A model generated the notes under the pieces. The model ran no database searches. It worked only from the letters and a program-made list of their open reading frames with translations, and was not told the DNA's origin. Both the position numbers and the translations under genes were made by a program. A stretch of 64,000 nucleotides of DNA from positions 3,031,423 to 3,095,422 of the forward strand of contig NC_133220.1 in NCBI RefSeq assembly GCF_040436345.1, read 5' to 3'. Each line of letters starts with the position of its first letter. The first letter of the stretch is position 1. The DNA is from Pagrus major (lineage: Eukaryota > Chordata > Actinopteri > Spariformes > Sparidae). Positions 51,251-63,769 of the stretch are shown here, in pieces.

Positions 51251-52334
51251 AATCTTAAAAAACAGTGTAGTTTGTGTTACTTTGGCCGTTTAGCACATGA
51301 GCTAACGCTAACGCTAATGCTAATGCTAACCGTCGATGTAAATATGAGGCTAACGTGAAGTTATCAACGTTGGGCTCACTGGCCGTAGGATTCACGATTT
51401 GTCATATCAGCACTCTTTTAAAACATGACAGTGAATTGAGAAAATGAATTAGGATATTGAGATTTTATCGCTTCTAACCGGCTGGTGAACCACTGCTCGG
51501 ATGTAAACAAGCAGAGGAGACGGGGTGAAATGTATATATTTTAAATAAAGCCCAAGAACCAGGGGTCTTCTGGTGAGACAGGTCACCTGATTCAGGATTT
51601 GGTTCCACTCTTTGACCTCTTGGAGATAATTAAATATTTATATTGGAAACAATCATTACAATCATTCATAAAACCTGTAACTCAGGTTAGTTTCATCATG
51701 TCCCTGTTAAGTTTTGTCATCTCATCATCATATTTTTGCTGTTTTGTTGAGTTGTGCATGTCGCTTCATGTCAGGTGATATAATGTCGTTAACAGTCTGG
51801 TGGACGGTTCAGTTTAGTGTCTTCTTGGACAACAGCATGAGAGAAGAGAAATACAATGAGGAAGATAATGGGATGAAGAAACAAGACATTTTCAAGTAAG
51901 AAAAATACATTTTTTTAAATGTATTTTTTTAGATAATGGTTTTGAACCTCTGTTTATTTTCTTACTTCTTTGATGTGCTGATGATGTGCTCTGGATCCGG
52001 CTTGTTTTCTTGGTGTCTTATAAGCCCATGCGGGCTGAGCATACAAGTATGCATGACACAATAATAAAAGTAATTCATTCATTCATTCATTCATTCATTC
52101 ATACAATATATAAAAGAGTTCTAACGTGTTGACGTCTCAACAATCATTTTGAGTGACAGCGACTGTAGAGATTTAAATAAATCAACACAAAACCGCTGTA
52201 ATAAAAACGATCTGTGTGAAACGTGTTAAATCTTTGCTGATATCAGAGTTGTCGAGTTTTATGAGGCTGTAGATTTATCACAACAACTCAGTCTGACAAC
52301 AAATGATCACAACGTCTCTCATAAGGCTCCCGGG
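51251..52334 (-). other. Flank and possible 3' UTR of gene D
   Basis: No exon seen. Short repeats: GCTAAC/GCTAAT words at 51300-51330 and (ATTC)n at 52075-52102. If gene D ends at the TGA at 52337, the start of its 3' UTR lies here. Confidence 0.35.
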
Positions 52335-52345
52335 TCACTGGGCAC
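52335..52345 (-). CDS. Gene D last tail exon with stop
   Basis: After ttttctgcag the frame gives R-A-Q then TGA (52337-52335). The acceptor and downstream intron resemble those of the other tail exons, which supports it. Confidence 0.55.
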
Positions 52346-55300
52346 CTGCAGAAAACAAAAGTATGCATTACATAGAGTCAACCTTTATATTAAACAGAAC
52401 AACAAAGATTTTAATGTTTGTTTCATCTTTCTGAAGTCTGTTTCAAACAGTCAGTAATGGAGAGTGAAAGATTTATCTGAATGGTTTCAGTCAGTGTGTT
52501 TTAAAGACGACTCTGAACTCGACCACCAAACATAAATCCTCAACCTGTTAAATCACTGACTCACATTTAATTATGTCAAGATTTCAGCTTCCATCACTTC
52601 CTGTCAGGATTATTATAAACATCTATTTCAAACTCAACTGTTAATAATGATCACTGAGCAATCACAGCTGTGAGTCACAGAGCTGATACCAGAACATGTT
52701 CAGCTCTTTGGCTTCATAACTTAATCAATTCATTCATTATCAATATGGAGTCTGATGGGATCAGGAAGCCATTAGCCTAGCTTTAGCATCAAACCCATAA
52801 ACAGGGTGAAACAGTTAGCCTGGTGCTGAAGGTGTATTTCTAACTTTAGTCTGTTTCCTTCTGCTTCCAGTCTTTATGCTAAGCTAAGCTAACCACCTCC
52901 TGAGTCTAATACTGGTGATGTTATTACTTAAAGTGTTGAACTGTTAAAGGTTTCAGCCTGACCGGCTCAACAGAGACGCACGTTACTGCCTGAATAAACA
53001 GCCTCATAGTTTATAATAATGCAGCTCAGTGAGGATACAGACGTTTCATAGAGGAGAGTTGTAGAGAAATCTTACGCTTCATGATCAACAACAGTTTTTA
53101 AGTCCTGTGGACACTTCTGTCCCTCTTTCCTGCTCGTCCACATATGAGCTCTCTCTCTCTGTCTCTGCTACAAGTCTGATCACTCCTATCGATCAGTGTT
53201 TTTAATACTGCCTTGTTTTAGGGGAGCTGCAGCACCTCTGCACCCTTCGTTCCTGCCGCCATGCTTACTGCTCTCTGTCAGCTCAGTGTCAGCTCTGTTC
53301 TCTGATGCTCTGCAGCTCATTGTACTGTGTGTTGTTAATGCGTCTGTGAATATTAGCGGTTAGCGTTATTAGAAAGCCAAACTCCTGCTGTAGCTTCAGT
53401 CATTATCCTGCTTCATGTCATGTGGAGGCGTGGCTGTGGTAGATAACAGAGCAGCAGCAGACCTGGGACCAGCTGACAATCTACTCAAGTAAAAGTATTC
53501 TGTAATAAACTACTCAGAAAAGTACAATTTATTCAAAAAAGTGACTCAAGTATATGTAATGTCAATAATAATAATGATACATTAAACGTATAGTGCTTTT
53601 CTAGATACTAAAGTCACTTAAAGGAAACAACAACAAAAGAAAATGAATCTGTGAGTAAAGGGAACATATCAGAAAGTGGAGGAGGAGAACAAACTTCTCT
53701 GGTGATTGTAAGAAGTTTTGAAGAGGTGTGTTTTGAGGGATTTGTTGAAAGTGGAGTAAATGTAATTTGTTATGAACCAACATTGTGAGAGGTGACTTAC
53801 GTAACATCTCTGGATCATCTGTAGGAGGCATTTCCATCAGACAGAAACCTGCAGAAAACAAAAGTTTACATTACATAAAGTCGACTTTTATATCACACAG
53901 AAATGATTTTGGTGCAGATTTTAATGTTTGCATCATCTTTTAAAAGTCTGTTTTCAAACAGTCAAGAATGGAGAGTGAAAAGTTGCTCTGAGCGGTTTCA
54001 GTTTTACTTTTGTTGTTTTACAGAAGAATCTCAATGTTCAATGTTTCACTGAGGTCGACCACCAAACATAACATTAGATCACCGTCTCACATTTAATGAC
54101 ACGTCATGATTTCAGCTTCATCACTACATATTAGGATTATTATAAACATCCAATTCAAACTCACTCTGCTGCCAAATGAAGCACTTTGACACCTGAGTGT
54201 TAATAATGAGCACCAACAGCTGTGAGTCACAGAGCTGATACCAGAACATGTTCAGCTCTTTGGCTTCATAACTTAATCAATTCATTCATTATCAATATGG
54301 AGTCTGATGGGATCAGGAAGCCATTAGCCTAGCTTTAGCATCAAACCCATAAACAGGGTGAAACAGTTAGCCTGGTGCTGAAGGTGTATTTCTAACTTTA
54401 GTCTGTTTCCTTCTGCTTCCAGTCTTTATGCTAAGCTAAGCTAACCACCTCCTGAATCTAATACTGGTGATGTTATTACTTAAAGTGTTGAACTGTTAAA
54501 GGTTACAGCCTGACCGGCTCAACAGAGACGCACGTTACTGCCTGAATAAACAGCCTCATAGTTTATAATAATGCAGCTCAGTGAGGATACAGACGTTTCA
54601 TAGAGGAGAGGGGCGAATATAACGCTGATCTTCCTGTTGGTCACAGAGACCCTGACTGACAAATCACAGAGTTGTAGAGAAATCTTACGCTTCATGATCA
54701 ACAACAGTTTTTAAGTCCTGTGGACACTTCTGTCCCTCTTTCCTGCTCGTCCACATATGAGCTCTCTCTCTCTCTCTGTCTCTGCTACAAGTCTGATCAC
54801 TCCTATCGATCAGTGTTTTTAATAATGCCTTGTTTTAGGGGAGCTGCAGCACCTCTGCACCCTTCATTCCTGCCGCCATGCTTACTGCTCTCTGTCAGCT
54901 CAGTGTCAGCTCTGTTCTCTGATGCTCTGCAGCTCATTGTACTGTGTGTTGTTAATGCGTCTGTGAATATTAGCGGTTAGCGTTATTAGGAAGCCAAACT
55001 CCTGCTGTAGCTTCAGTCATTATCCTGCTTCATGTCATGTGGAGGCGTGGCTGTGGTAGATAACAGAGCAGCAGCAGACCTGGGACCAGCTGACAATCTA
55101 CTCAAGTAAAAGTATTCTGTAATAAACTACTCAGAAAAGTACAGTTTATTCAAAAAACTGACTCAAGTATATGTAATGTAAATAATAATGATGATACATT
55201 AAACGTATAGTGCTTTTCTAGATACTAAAGTCACTTAACAAAGGAAACAACAAAAGAAAATGAATCTGTGAGTAAAGGGAACATATCAGAAAGTGGAGGA

Positions 55301-58300
55301 GGAGAACAAACTTCTCTGGTGATTGTAAGAAGTTTTGAAGAGGTGTGTTTTGAGGGATTTGTTGAAAGTTGAGTAAATGTAATTTGTTATGAACCAACAT
55401 TGTGAGAGGTGACTTACCTTCCGAGTCTTCCTCTGGACCATCTGGAGGAGGCTTTTTCCACAGATGAGGATCTGCAGAAGACAAAACAAAAGTTTACATT
55501 ACATCAAGTCAACTTTTATATTACTAAGTATTAATGTAAAGGATCTCATGTCAGATGATGAACTGGCTCAAAGGGACAGTTCACTCCAGAATCAGAAATA
55601 CATATTCAGTGGGTAGAGAAGCCAAAAATAAGTTCTCAAGTAGAAGTAAAACTTATATTAAATAGTTATTAACAACAATTAGAGGACGTCCGTCACTACA
55701 ACAGACGGCAAACTACAACACCAACATACTACAGCAAGGAGATGAAGAGAGAGAGAAGAGGATGAAAAGGGAGAGAAACTCACCAGACTCCTTTATAAAA
55801 TCACTCAGTTTTGTAAGTTGTTGAGTTTGGACAAACTTTATCAACTTTGTGAGACGCTCACTATGATGAATCCTTAATTATTTGGGTCTTGTCGTTAATT
55901 CAGCAGGTAATAGAAGAAGTTCTTTATTCTTTGTGCACAAGACAAAGTTTCATTTTGTTCCATTGATTTTGATTGCCAGCTGATAATCTACTCAAGTAAA
56001 AGTATTCTGTAATAAACTACTAAGAAAAGTACAATTTATTCAGGTATATGTAATGTAAATAATAATAATGATACATTAAACGTATAGTGCTTTTCTAGAT
56101 ACTAAAGTCACTTAACAAAGGAAACAACAACAAAAGAAAATTAATCTGTGAGTAAAGGGAACATATCAGAAAGTGGAGGAGGAGAACAAACTTCTCTGGT
56201 GATTGTAAGAAGTTTTGAGGGATTTGTTGAAAGTGAAGTAAATGTAATTTGTTATGAACAAACATTGCTGAGAGGAGACTTACCATTCACAATATTCCGA
56301 CAATATAAAAGCTTTTTCCCCCGACGATAACCTGCAGAAAACAAAAGTTGACATTACAGAAAGTCGACTTTTACATCACACAGAAATGATTTTGGTGCAG
56401 ATTTTAATGTTTGCATCATCTTTTAAAAGTCTGTTTTCAAACAGTCAAGAATGGAGAGTGAAAAGTTGCTCTGAACGGTTTCAGTTTTACTTTCATTGTT
56501 TTACAGAAGAATCTCAATGTTCAATGTTACACTGAGGTCGACCACCAAACATAACATTAGATCACCGTCTCACATTTAATGACACGTCATGATTTCAGCT
56601 TCATCACTACATATTAGGATTATTATAAACATCCAATTCAAACTCACTCTGCTGCCAAATGAAGCACTTTGACACCTGAGTGTTAATAATGAGCACCAAC
56701 AGCTGTGAGTCACAGAGCTGATACCAGAACATGTTCAGCTCTTTGGCTTCATAACTTAATCAATTCATTCATTATCAATATGGAGTCTGATGGGATCAGG
56801 AAGCCATTAGCCGAGCTTTAGCATCAAACCCATAAACAGGGTGAAACCGTTAGCCTGGTGCTGAAGGTGTATTTCTAACTTAAGTCTGTTTCCTTCTGCT
56901 TCCAGTCTTTATGCTAAGCTAAGCTAACCACCTCCTGAGTTTAACTCCACAATCAACAGACAGACATGTAACAGTGGAATCAATCAGCCATCAGTCTCTG
57001 TGAAAGAAGCTGACACTGGTAAGGGTTTTACTTAAAGTGTTGAACTGTCCCTTTAAAGGCTACAGCCTGACATATTCAGACCTACAACATTCAAACCAGA
57101 AGTGTTAAAGCTTCAGATCTGGAAAACGAGTCCAGTGCGTCTGTTTTAAGTCCGTTTCTGCAGTCAGATGTCTTTTACCAAACCATTTTGAGAGTTAATC
57201 CAAAGCATCATTCATTAAATGATAAACTGGATTAAAGGAGCATTCTGTAGTTTTGTGAAAGACTTTTAATCAGAAGAGAAAGATCTTCATTGACTGATTT
57301 GTTTTCATGACTGAATAAACAATTTCATACTGTTTTACTTTGTTTATATGTGGCGGACCCTGCCACCTTTCTACCTTCAAACAGTGTTCTGGGACCTTAT
57401 TTTCCTCTGAGAACAACTTGTTGATTCAGCTTTGGAAAAAATACATATTTCTCAGTTTGCATTAATTATTACTCATTAATATTGTAAATATTAAAATTCT
57501 GAGTTTGAACTTCTACAAAATGACATATCGCCTCTTTAAAAGTATTAACTTGTATCTAGATGAGCCTTTTTGTTTGTCTCAATTGTGTTTATCAGCAGAA
57601 AGCTTCAGGATGTAGAGCCTCCACTTTCAAATGTTCACTTGTGAACTATACGAAGAACATGAGTGAGTGATGTTCAGAGGTCTGTCTGATGGAAGTTAAG
57701 TGAATTAAGTGATTAACTTTAATTTAATCAGTCAGTATTAGAACCAGAGGCCTCATGTAAATAAACAGAAGGGTTCAAATCTGAGGAGACAGAAACAAAC
57801 TGTCTGGACGTGATCGTATCACACAATGTATCTGTAATGTTGATGTCTGCACATGATGGATATGTTGGTGTAATACATGATATAAACTTACATATACAGC
57901 ACATTACAGCAGCAACCAGAAGTAAAACTGCAACAGCCACAGCAAGGACTATAGTTGCCGTCCTCCACCGCTCCACTTCTCTGGATAAGTCCTCTGAAAC
58001 ACATCACAAAAAGTTAATGTAAAACTCAGAATGTTGCTGCATATCATGTACATTAACCTGAACATAGACTCCACAGAAACAACAATTAAATGTAAATTTA
58101 ATAACACGTGAACAATGAAAATTCTTTGATGACCAAACCATCAGGAAAGAAATCTCACCATTTAACAGCACAAAGGTCTCAGCATATATCTGATGGCTAA
58201 TGTCCTCCTGTGTGGCTACACAGCGGTAGAGGTCAGTCTTGGTCACAGTGGTGTTGAGGGTAACGTAGTAACGGCCTCCTCTCTCTGAGACCTGAGGCTC

Positions 58301-61300
58301 CTCAGCAGGAAGGATGTTTCCAGCGCTGTCCTGCCACTCGACTTTAGGTTTTGGAAAAGCTCCTTGAACTTCACACTGCAGCAGTGATCTGTCCTTTGTT
58401 TGATTAAGTGTGGTGACGTATGGCTTTGGAGATGCACCTGTGAACACAATATAAACAGCAGCTTATTAAGGGCAGCACAGCATTTACTACTGGACTGTGA
58501 GATATCAAGTATAACTAAGGCTCTAGTGATGTAATCATGTTGTTTTTATCCCGTCACTGACTGAAACACTGTGTTTAAGAGAGAAGACAGGAGAGAAGCA
58601 GAAAAGCACAATGTGAGGCTCACACTAGATTTACAACCAGCGTTGTGTCACTACAATGTTGGTGCTAAACACAAATGAACAATGTTAAACTTCTCTCTAT
58701 TTTGCCTGCACCCAGAGACCCCTCACCTTTTTACCTGCAAAACTCTGCCAAAACACGTCACCCTTCAGATTTCAGGGCTGTCATATCAACTACAGACTGT
58801 TGATGCACGGACACAAAGATACAGTCAGATGTTGAGAAGGAGACAAAGCTGCCCGTCTCTCTTGTATCGTGTGAGGATCATCTCACCAAACTCTGATCAA
58901 ACTGTCTGAACCCGATGGTGCAACTATGAACCAAGAGTCTGTCACTACTCTGCCCATTGCTGCCTAAAATGCTTTCAGAAACATATTGTAGTGACTGTTT
59001 AGATGTAACACAGTCATGGTCAACACTTTACAAACACTTGTAAAGAACATGTTCATCATGGCAGCCTTCAGCTCCAATGATTTCTACAGCTCTCATGTTT
59101 CTGTGATGAATAAGTGGAACACAAACTACTTTGTCACTAAAAACATTCATGAAGTTTGGTTCAGATCTGACTTTATTATCGGTCTTCTGAAAATGTGACC
59201 AAATCTGCTGGATCATAAATATACATACAGTAACTTGAACAATCATTTTAGATGATTATAGAAAGTTGTTTGAATCAAATGTTCTTTGTAGCATCTTAAC
59301 TTCTTCTGAGTGATTCTGATTGACAACAGCTGCTGACTTTTCTGGGCCCATTTTAATAGGACTTGTTTGATGCAGCCATCAGACTCAAACACTACAAAGG
59401 GAAAGTCTAAAGAGCTGTTCTGCTGTCAGTGGATCTGCTGCTCTAAAGAAAGTAAATGGAATAATGAAGAAGGAGGATCATCTCCAAATTTAGTAAAACC
59501 TAAAATCATCAGCCAGAAGATTGGGTCCTGGGGGCAGTTGGGTGATCCAACAGGACAATGATCCCAAACACACATCACGAGTGGTAAAGGACTGGATAAC
59601 TCAGGAACATGTGGACTGTACTGAAGAAACAAGTCAGAGCCAGGAAGCCAACACATTTAGTTGAACTTCACTGATTCTGTCAAGAGGAGGGGTTAAAATT
59701 CAGCCAGGACGACCAGAAGCTTGTGGATGGTTATCAACAGAATGTGACTGAGGTGAAAATGGCTGAGAAACATTTAAACAAATATTAGAATTACTGTATG
59801 TATATTTATGATCCAGCAGATTTGGTCACATTTTCAGAAGGCCGATAATAAATTCAGATCTGAATCAAACTTCATGAATGTTTTTAGTGACAAAGTAGTT
59901 TGTGTTCCACTTATTCATCACAGAAACATGAGAGCTGTAGAAATCATTGGAGCTGAAGGCTGCCATGATGAACATGTTCTTTACAAGTGGACGTAAAGTG
60001 TTGACCATGACTGCATATATTGTTTATAACCAGCTGGCCATCATACTGTTTCCTGTTTCAAAATGGACTCCGAACTAAATCTTGCAGTACTTCACCCATC
60101 AGCGGCAGTATTTGTGCCCTCTGTCTGTTTTCTCTGGTCATGTAGCAGCAATTTAAACAATATTTCCATCATCTGCAGCAGAAAAAAGCCCAGTTTTACA
60201 CAAGGGTCATCTTTCAACTACACACCAGCATTTTGAGGTCACCACCTTGCAAGATTTCAGAGGAGACTTTTCCCGTGAGTTTCTAGTAACAAAACAGATC
60301 TAATAGCTGCAACTCCAGTTCCTCCAATGGGAAAAGTAACCGTAGCCTTCACTCAACTTTCACAGTCGGAGTTGCCCCAAAAGCCTGACGCTGCAGTAGA
60401 GGTGCAGCTGCCTGCTGAGGCCATCTACAGGACCAATTCCAAACTTTTGGTGTGTTACACAGTAACATCGAAACCAAACTCGTTTCTTAGCCAAAGAGAT
60501 CGTCTCTTCCTCTCAGGGGAATAGGAAACAGCAGTACATCAGGAAAGCAGTCCAACATTTCTGCCTGGTGATTGTTATTAGTGCTGATGTCTTCACCTAA
60601 TCCTGCCCTGACTGCACAGTCTGCAGGTCTGCATGTAATAAGATGTGAAAGACAGCGACTACCTCATTCTGTTTCTTTACAAGGAATGTAACCAGAAGAT
60701 CAGCTTTGTTTTGACCATAGTTTCATCTAATCAGAAAATCTTCATTTAAACACACTGTCCTGTATCAGTCTGAGCAGACAACAGTATCTGAAGCTCAGAT
60801 GCAACATCAGCTTAAAGCGATCAGCTGACATGATGTCTGTTAACCTGCAGCTGCTGGTTGTCCCTCTGCTCATGTCAACCTGCTGCACTGTGAGAACAAC
60901 ACGTCTACATGGAGTCACTGTATCAAAACCTTTGAGTGATACTGAGGCACAGAGAGTTGTAGCACACCTGACAGGTGCAGAGATCAGTGACATCATCACT
61001 CACCTGGGATTTCTCAAGATCGGCTCTGAAAGATAAATAAGAACATTATTTTTTGCACAATGAATGGGTGAGATTATGAACTTGTTACATGTTATTAATG
61101 GATTCATTTTTCAGTGCATCAAAGGCCACATATTTAATGAGGGAGCTGCATGTTTAAACTATCATCTGATAACTGAGTGGGTGAGAAGATGCATCAGACA
61201 AGAAAACCGCTGCAGAGCCTTCCTGTCCAGGGCCGTGATCCAACCAGCCAGTGTGGGATGTTTCCAGTCAGGATGATTTCTATTGCTCCTCTGGAAAAGT

Positions 61301-62736
61301 TGACCAGGATCTGTCTCAGGAATCTGCTCACCCCGTTCCCACTGGTCAAATATCCAACTTAAACCCGCTAAGATCAGGCATTTGTTTGCAATGGGAATGA
61401 GTGAACTCTGCATTTACACTCGTCAATCGTCTCTGCAGTAGACATGGGTTTTTATCACCTCTGACATATTTTCCCGCCACACAAAGTGATGATACGTTAT
61501 CAACACCTGGTGTTGCCACATTAATAACAAAGGAATTTGGGATGTGCAGGTGCTCGAAAATCATTCAGTCAGCGTTGAGTTTGTAAAATACATTTTAGTA
61601 AAACACACAAACCGGTGATCAACGTGACATCGTCACCGGCCTCCATGCTGCCTACTGCTTGTGTTTACTTTAACTGGAGTTGTTCCCTGGTTACGGCGCA
61701 TGCGTGATGTGAAACGTGACCTCAGTGACGTACAACGTAACGCTTCAGATAAAAATCAGACGGGCTGCCTTGCCCAGCGTGAAGTGGGAATGGGGTCAAT
61801 AGGTGATTTGTAGCAGATTGACCTGCGTTTAAAAACCTGTGTTGACCTGCTAATTTTGGTGGAAGCAGTAAAGCAGTAGATTGTTCTCTGTGCAAGACTG
61901 TTGATGTTCTCCTGATATGAACTCTCATCTTTGTGGTGGCGTCCACATACGTCACAGCAGAGTTCTCTTGAACTTAATACAGTCACACTGTTCATTTACA
62001 TTTAGCAGACGCTTTTGTCCAAAGCGACTTACGGTAATTCAGGGGTTCAGTTTCTTGGACACTTCGACATGCAGACCAGGGGAATCGAACCAGTGACCTT
62101 CCGATAACAAGAAGCTGGCTCTACCCCTGAGCCACAGCCGCCAGGGGTCGCTTCTTGTACTCATCTAGTCATGAGTGAACAGGAGGGGCTGAGCACTCAG
62201 TCCTGGGGGTGTTACTGATTACTGTTACTGTTTAAAATGGTAATCCTGACAATAATCCATATTTTTTTTACAAAATGTATCAGTAATCTGATTACTTCTT
62301 TTTCTGTAACTAACAGAATACAGTTACCTTTATTGTATCCTAATAACATGTGACTATGACTGCCTGTCATACAGCACATTAACTGTTTAATGAAAGCACT
62401 CACCAACAACAAGCTCAATGTTGAATGTTTGTCTCGGCTGAATATGTGGAAAATCGCAGCTGTAGTTCCCGCTGTCGGCCATCTTTGTATTCTGGATCTT
62501 TATGGAGGCGTTGCCGTTCTTCAGTTGATCTTGAAAATGTGAGACTCGACCTGTGAACTGCTGATCTTGACCTGTGAGGCCGTTATTGTAATGAATGCCT
62601 GAATCATACACGAACACCTCCTTCTGATCATCTTTCTTCCAGTCAAAGATCTCTCCTGTGATGTCCTCCTTGGTGCTGGGGGAACAGGGTAAAACAGCAT
62701 CACTGTCTTCTTCCACGACCACTTTGACACCTGGAC
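52335..62736 (-). CDS. Gene D: B7/butyrophilin-like IgSF protein (5' end outside)
   Basis: Minus-strand exons in order: V-set 62736-62404, C-type Ig 58437-58159, TM 57993-57892, tail exons 56331-56284, 55471-55418, 53848-53801 and 52345-52335 with stop. Lengths 333, 279, 102, 48, 54, 48 and 11 nt; all joints are phase 1 and the frame stays open for 290 codons. The signal-peptide exon is not found in the window. It differs from B and C in having one C domain and a multi-exon tail. The splice model is inferred; transcripts could use only some of the small tail exons. Surface immune protein by family. Confidence 0.72.
53801..53848 (-). CDS. Gene D tail exon 3
   Basis: 48 nt, phase 1, coding GFCLMEMPPTDDPEML; acceptor tttctgcag, donor C/GTAAGT. 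MPPTDDPE resembles PPPDGPEE of tail exon 2, as expected of duplicated exons. Confidence 0.65.
55418..55471 (-). CDS. Gene D tail exon 2
   Basis: 54 nt, phase 1, coding DPHLWKKPPPDGPEEDSE; acceptor tcttctgcag, donor G/GTAAGT. Proline-rich and acidic. Confidence 0.65.
56284..56331 (-). CDS. Gene D tail exon 1
   Basis: 48 nt, phase 1, coding CYRRGKKLLYCRNIVN; acceptor tttctgcag, donor G/GTAAGT. The basic RRGKK directly follows the TM helix, as expected of a stop-transfer segment. Confidence 0.65.
57892..57993 (-). CDS. Gene D transmembrane exon
   Basis: 34 codons, phase 1: EDLSREVERWRT followed by the helix ATIVLAVAVAVLLLVAAVMC. Acceptor tgtttcag, donor T/GTAAGT. It replaces the B/C type of TM exon but has a similar LLLVAAV core. 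Confidence 0.82.
58159..58437 (-). CDS. Gene D C-type Ig exon
   Basis: 93 codons, phase 1: GASPKPYVTTLNQTKD at the start, SLLQCEV (first cysteine), VEWQD, and YRCVATQED (second cysteine), ending AETFVLLN. Acceptor ttcacag, donor G/GTGAGA. Closest to exon 4 of B; a damaged copy is at 1620-1804. Confidence 0.87.
59011..60013. mobile_element. Tc1-like element with ~215-bp inverted repeats
   Basis: The terminal 20 bp CAGTCATGGTCAACACTTTA and its exact complement at the right are the ends of long inverted arms (about 59011-59230 and 59795-60013). The middle keeps a scrap of Tc1 transposase: [17 protein letters not shown] at about 59547-59600 on the plus strand. Total 1.0 kb, clearly internally deleted. 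It lies in the V-C intron of gene D and breaks the homology with A-prime at 2385. Confidence 0.8.
60014..61180. other. Gene D intron, nothing certain
   Basis: Open frames at 60742-60999 (-) and 60830-61036 (+) overlap each other and have no splice context or recognisable family. I see no exon here. Confidence 0.35.
61185..61400 (-). mobile_element. Small LINE fragment
   Basis: Minus-strand frames read NFSRGAIEIILTGN and ALDRKALQRF, which match in kind the FYRGTIESILSSC region of the LINE at 22220. Two frames are involved, so it is decayed. Confidence 0.5.
61991..62150 (-). mobile_element. tRNA-derived SINE (V-SINE-like)
   Basis: On the minus strand a tRNA-like head carries an A box (TGGCTCAGGGGTAGAGC) and a B box (GGTTCGATTCC). 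The tail includes the conserved fish motif GACGCTTTTGTCCAAAGCGA (plus-strand reading). It is not a functional tRNA: the 3' half of the cloverleaf merges into SINE body. Confidence 0.7.
62404..62736 (-). CDS. Gene D V-set Ig exon
   Basis: 111 codons, phase 1. VLPC, FDWKKD and DSGNYSC mark the V-set. NAS is a possible glycosylation site. The acceptor is either tttttcag (start 62736, adds G-P) or the next ccag (start 62730), which aligns with B and C. The loop reads YDSGIHYNNGLTGQDQQ, close to gene C. The donor and first intron bases (gtgagtgctttcattaaac) equal those of B and C. Confidence 0.87.
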
Positions 62737-62841
62737 CTGAAAAATAAAGTGAATGTAATCATTATGTTCAACGGAGCCGTCAGGTGAAAACATTTGCTCT
62801 GAAACACCAGTTTACATCATGGTAGTTAGTAACCAAATGAT

Positions 62842-63183
62842 TTATGGCTTTAAGTTTTCCTCCACATCACACCTCCTGAAATATTCTCCCTCAGGAGACA
62901 GCTCTGATAAATCAGTCTGTGTTATTTCAGTGATGACATCAACAAACCTGGATGACCTGGATATGAAAACTGTGTTTTGAACCTTTGAAGAGAGATATTT
63001 TCTGATGTGTTTGGAGCTGCTTCTGACCTGCTGCACTGCAGCTGACAGACCCTCACACTGTCCAGAGAGATATTCACAGCGCTGGACAACCTGGAGCCTT
63101 TCTTTACACTCTGACTTCTTACTCAGAGAGTTCACAGTTTGAAACATGTGCATATTATCACAGCGGATGAGACAACACAACAC
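62842..63183 (-). other. Unassigned open frame upstream of gene D V exon
   Basis: A clean frame of about 110 codons contains LSKKSECKERLQVVQRCEYL and SSSKHIRKYL, with an amphipathic look in its first half. It has no convincing ATG, signal peptide or splice partner in phase with gene D, and I do not recognise a family. It may be a decayed exon of a neighbour or chance. Confidence 0.25.
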
Positions 63184-63660
63184 AACACAAACACATTTCT
63201 CTTCATTAACAAGATTAGAATATTGTAAACATGAGACTCTCGGCTGAAATCTGAGCTCAGTGTCTGTGATTCTGTTAAATGTTGGTGATCAAGTTTTGCT
63301 TGTTTAGTTGTATAAACAGAAATCACCAAGAATTAAGTGAAGGCATTTGAAGTTGTGATCACTGAATAAGTGTGTTTGCTGTCTAACAGTGAGCACAAAT
63401 GTAAAAGGCTAAATCAAACAGCTTGGCACATTCTCACTCGGCCCAGTTGCTCAGTAAAGTGCCGAAGCAGCCCACCACAGTTTCATTATGATCCAAAAGA
63501 CAGAAATATTTTCACGTCTCTTAATAGCATGACAGATCTCTCATGTACAGTCATAGCTGTGCACTATTGTGATGACTGGACTCATCACCAGGCATCAAGC
63601 TCAAAGCAGTGTTACACTTTATTATTTTACGATTTGATATTTTCTGAATGTTCTTGGTTA

Positions 63661-63769
63661 TGATCACGTAATTTATGATCACATAAGTTATGATCACATA
63701 ATTTATGATCACATAAGTTATGATCACATAATTTATGATCACATAAGTTATGATCACATAAGTTATGAT
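63661..63769. repeat. 15-bp minisatellite with TGATCA palindrome
   Basis: Seven exact 15-bp units TGATCACATA plus AGTTA or ATTTA. The two endings alternate for most of the array, giving a 30-bp higher unit. The open minus-strand frames are repeat artefacts. Confidence 0.93.

Larger units (their letters stand above)
52346..56950 (-). repeat. Tandemly repeated intron/exon units in the gene D tail
   Basis: A unit of about 1.5 kb occurs at 52346-53800 and 53849-55417, and in part at 56332-56950, with the donor-side half repeated again at 55977-56283. Shared landmarks are 'ctgatgggatcaggaagcca', 'atgctaagctaagctaacca' and the donor-side block 'ggtgattgtaagaagttttg'. Each unit delivers one small tail exon. 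Confidence 0.85.

Noticed and set aside
61722-61995. Small minus-strand genes near 61.9 kb
   Set aside because: Overlapping frames in both phases, no homology and no splice context; the region is gene D intron with mobile-element debris.
62080-62150. Functional tRNA gene on the minus strand
   Set aside because: A and B boxes are good, but the sequence continues directly into a SINE body with the GCTTTTGTCCAAAGCG motif and lacks a closed acceptor stem.
63132-63329. Signal-peptide exon for gene D (MKRNVFVLCCVVSSAVIIC)
   Set aside because: The hydrophobic start looks suitable, but the frame meets TGA before any donor, and the strong GTAAGA nearby is in a different frame.
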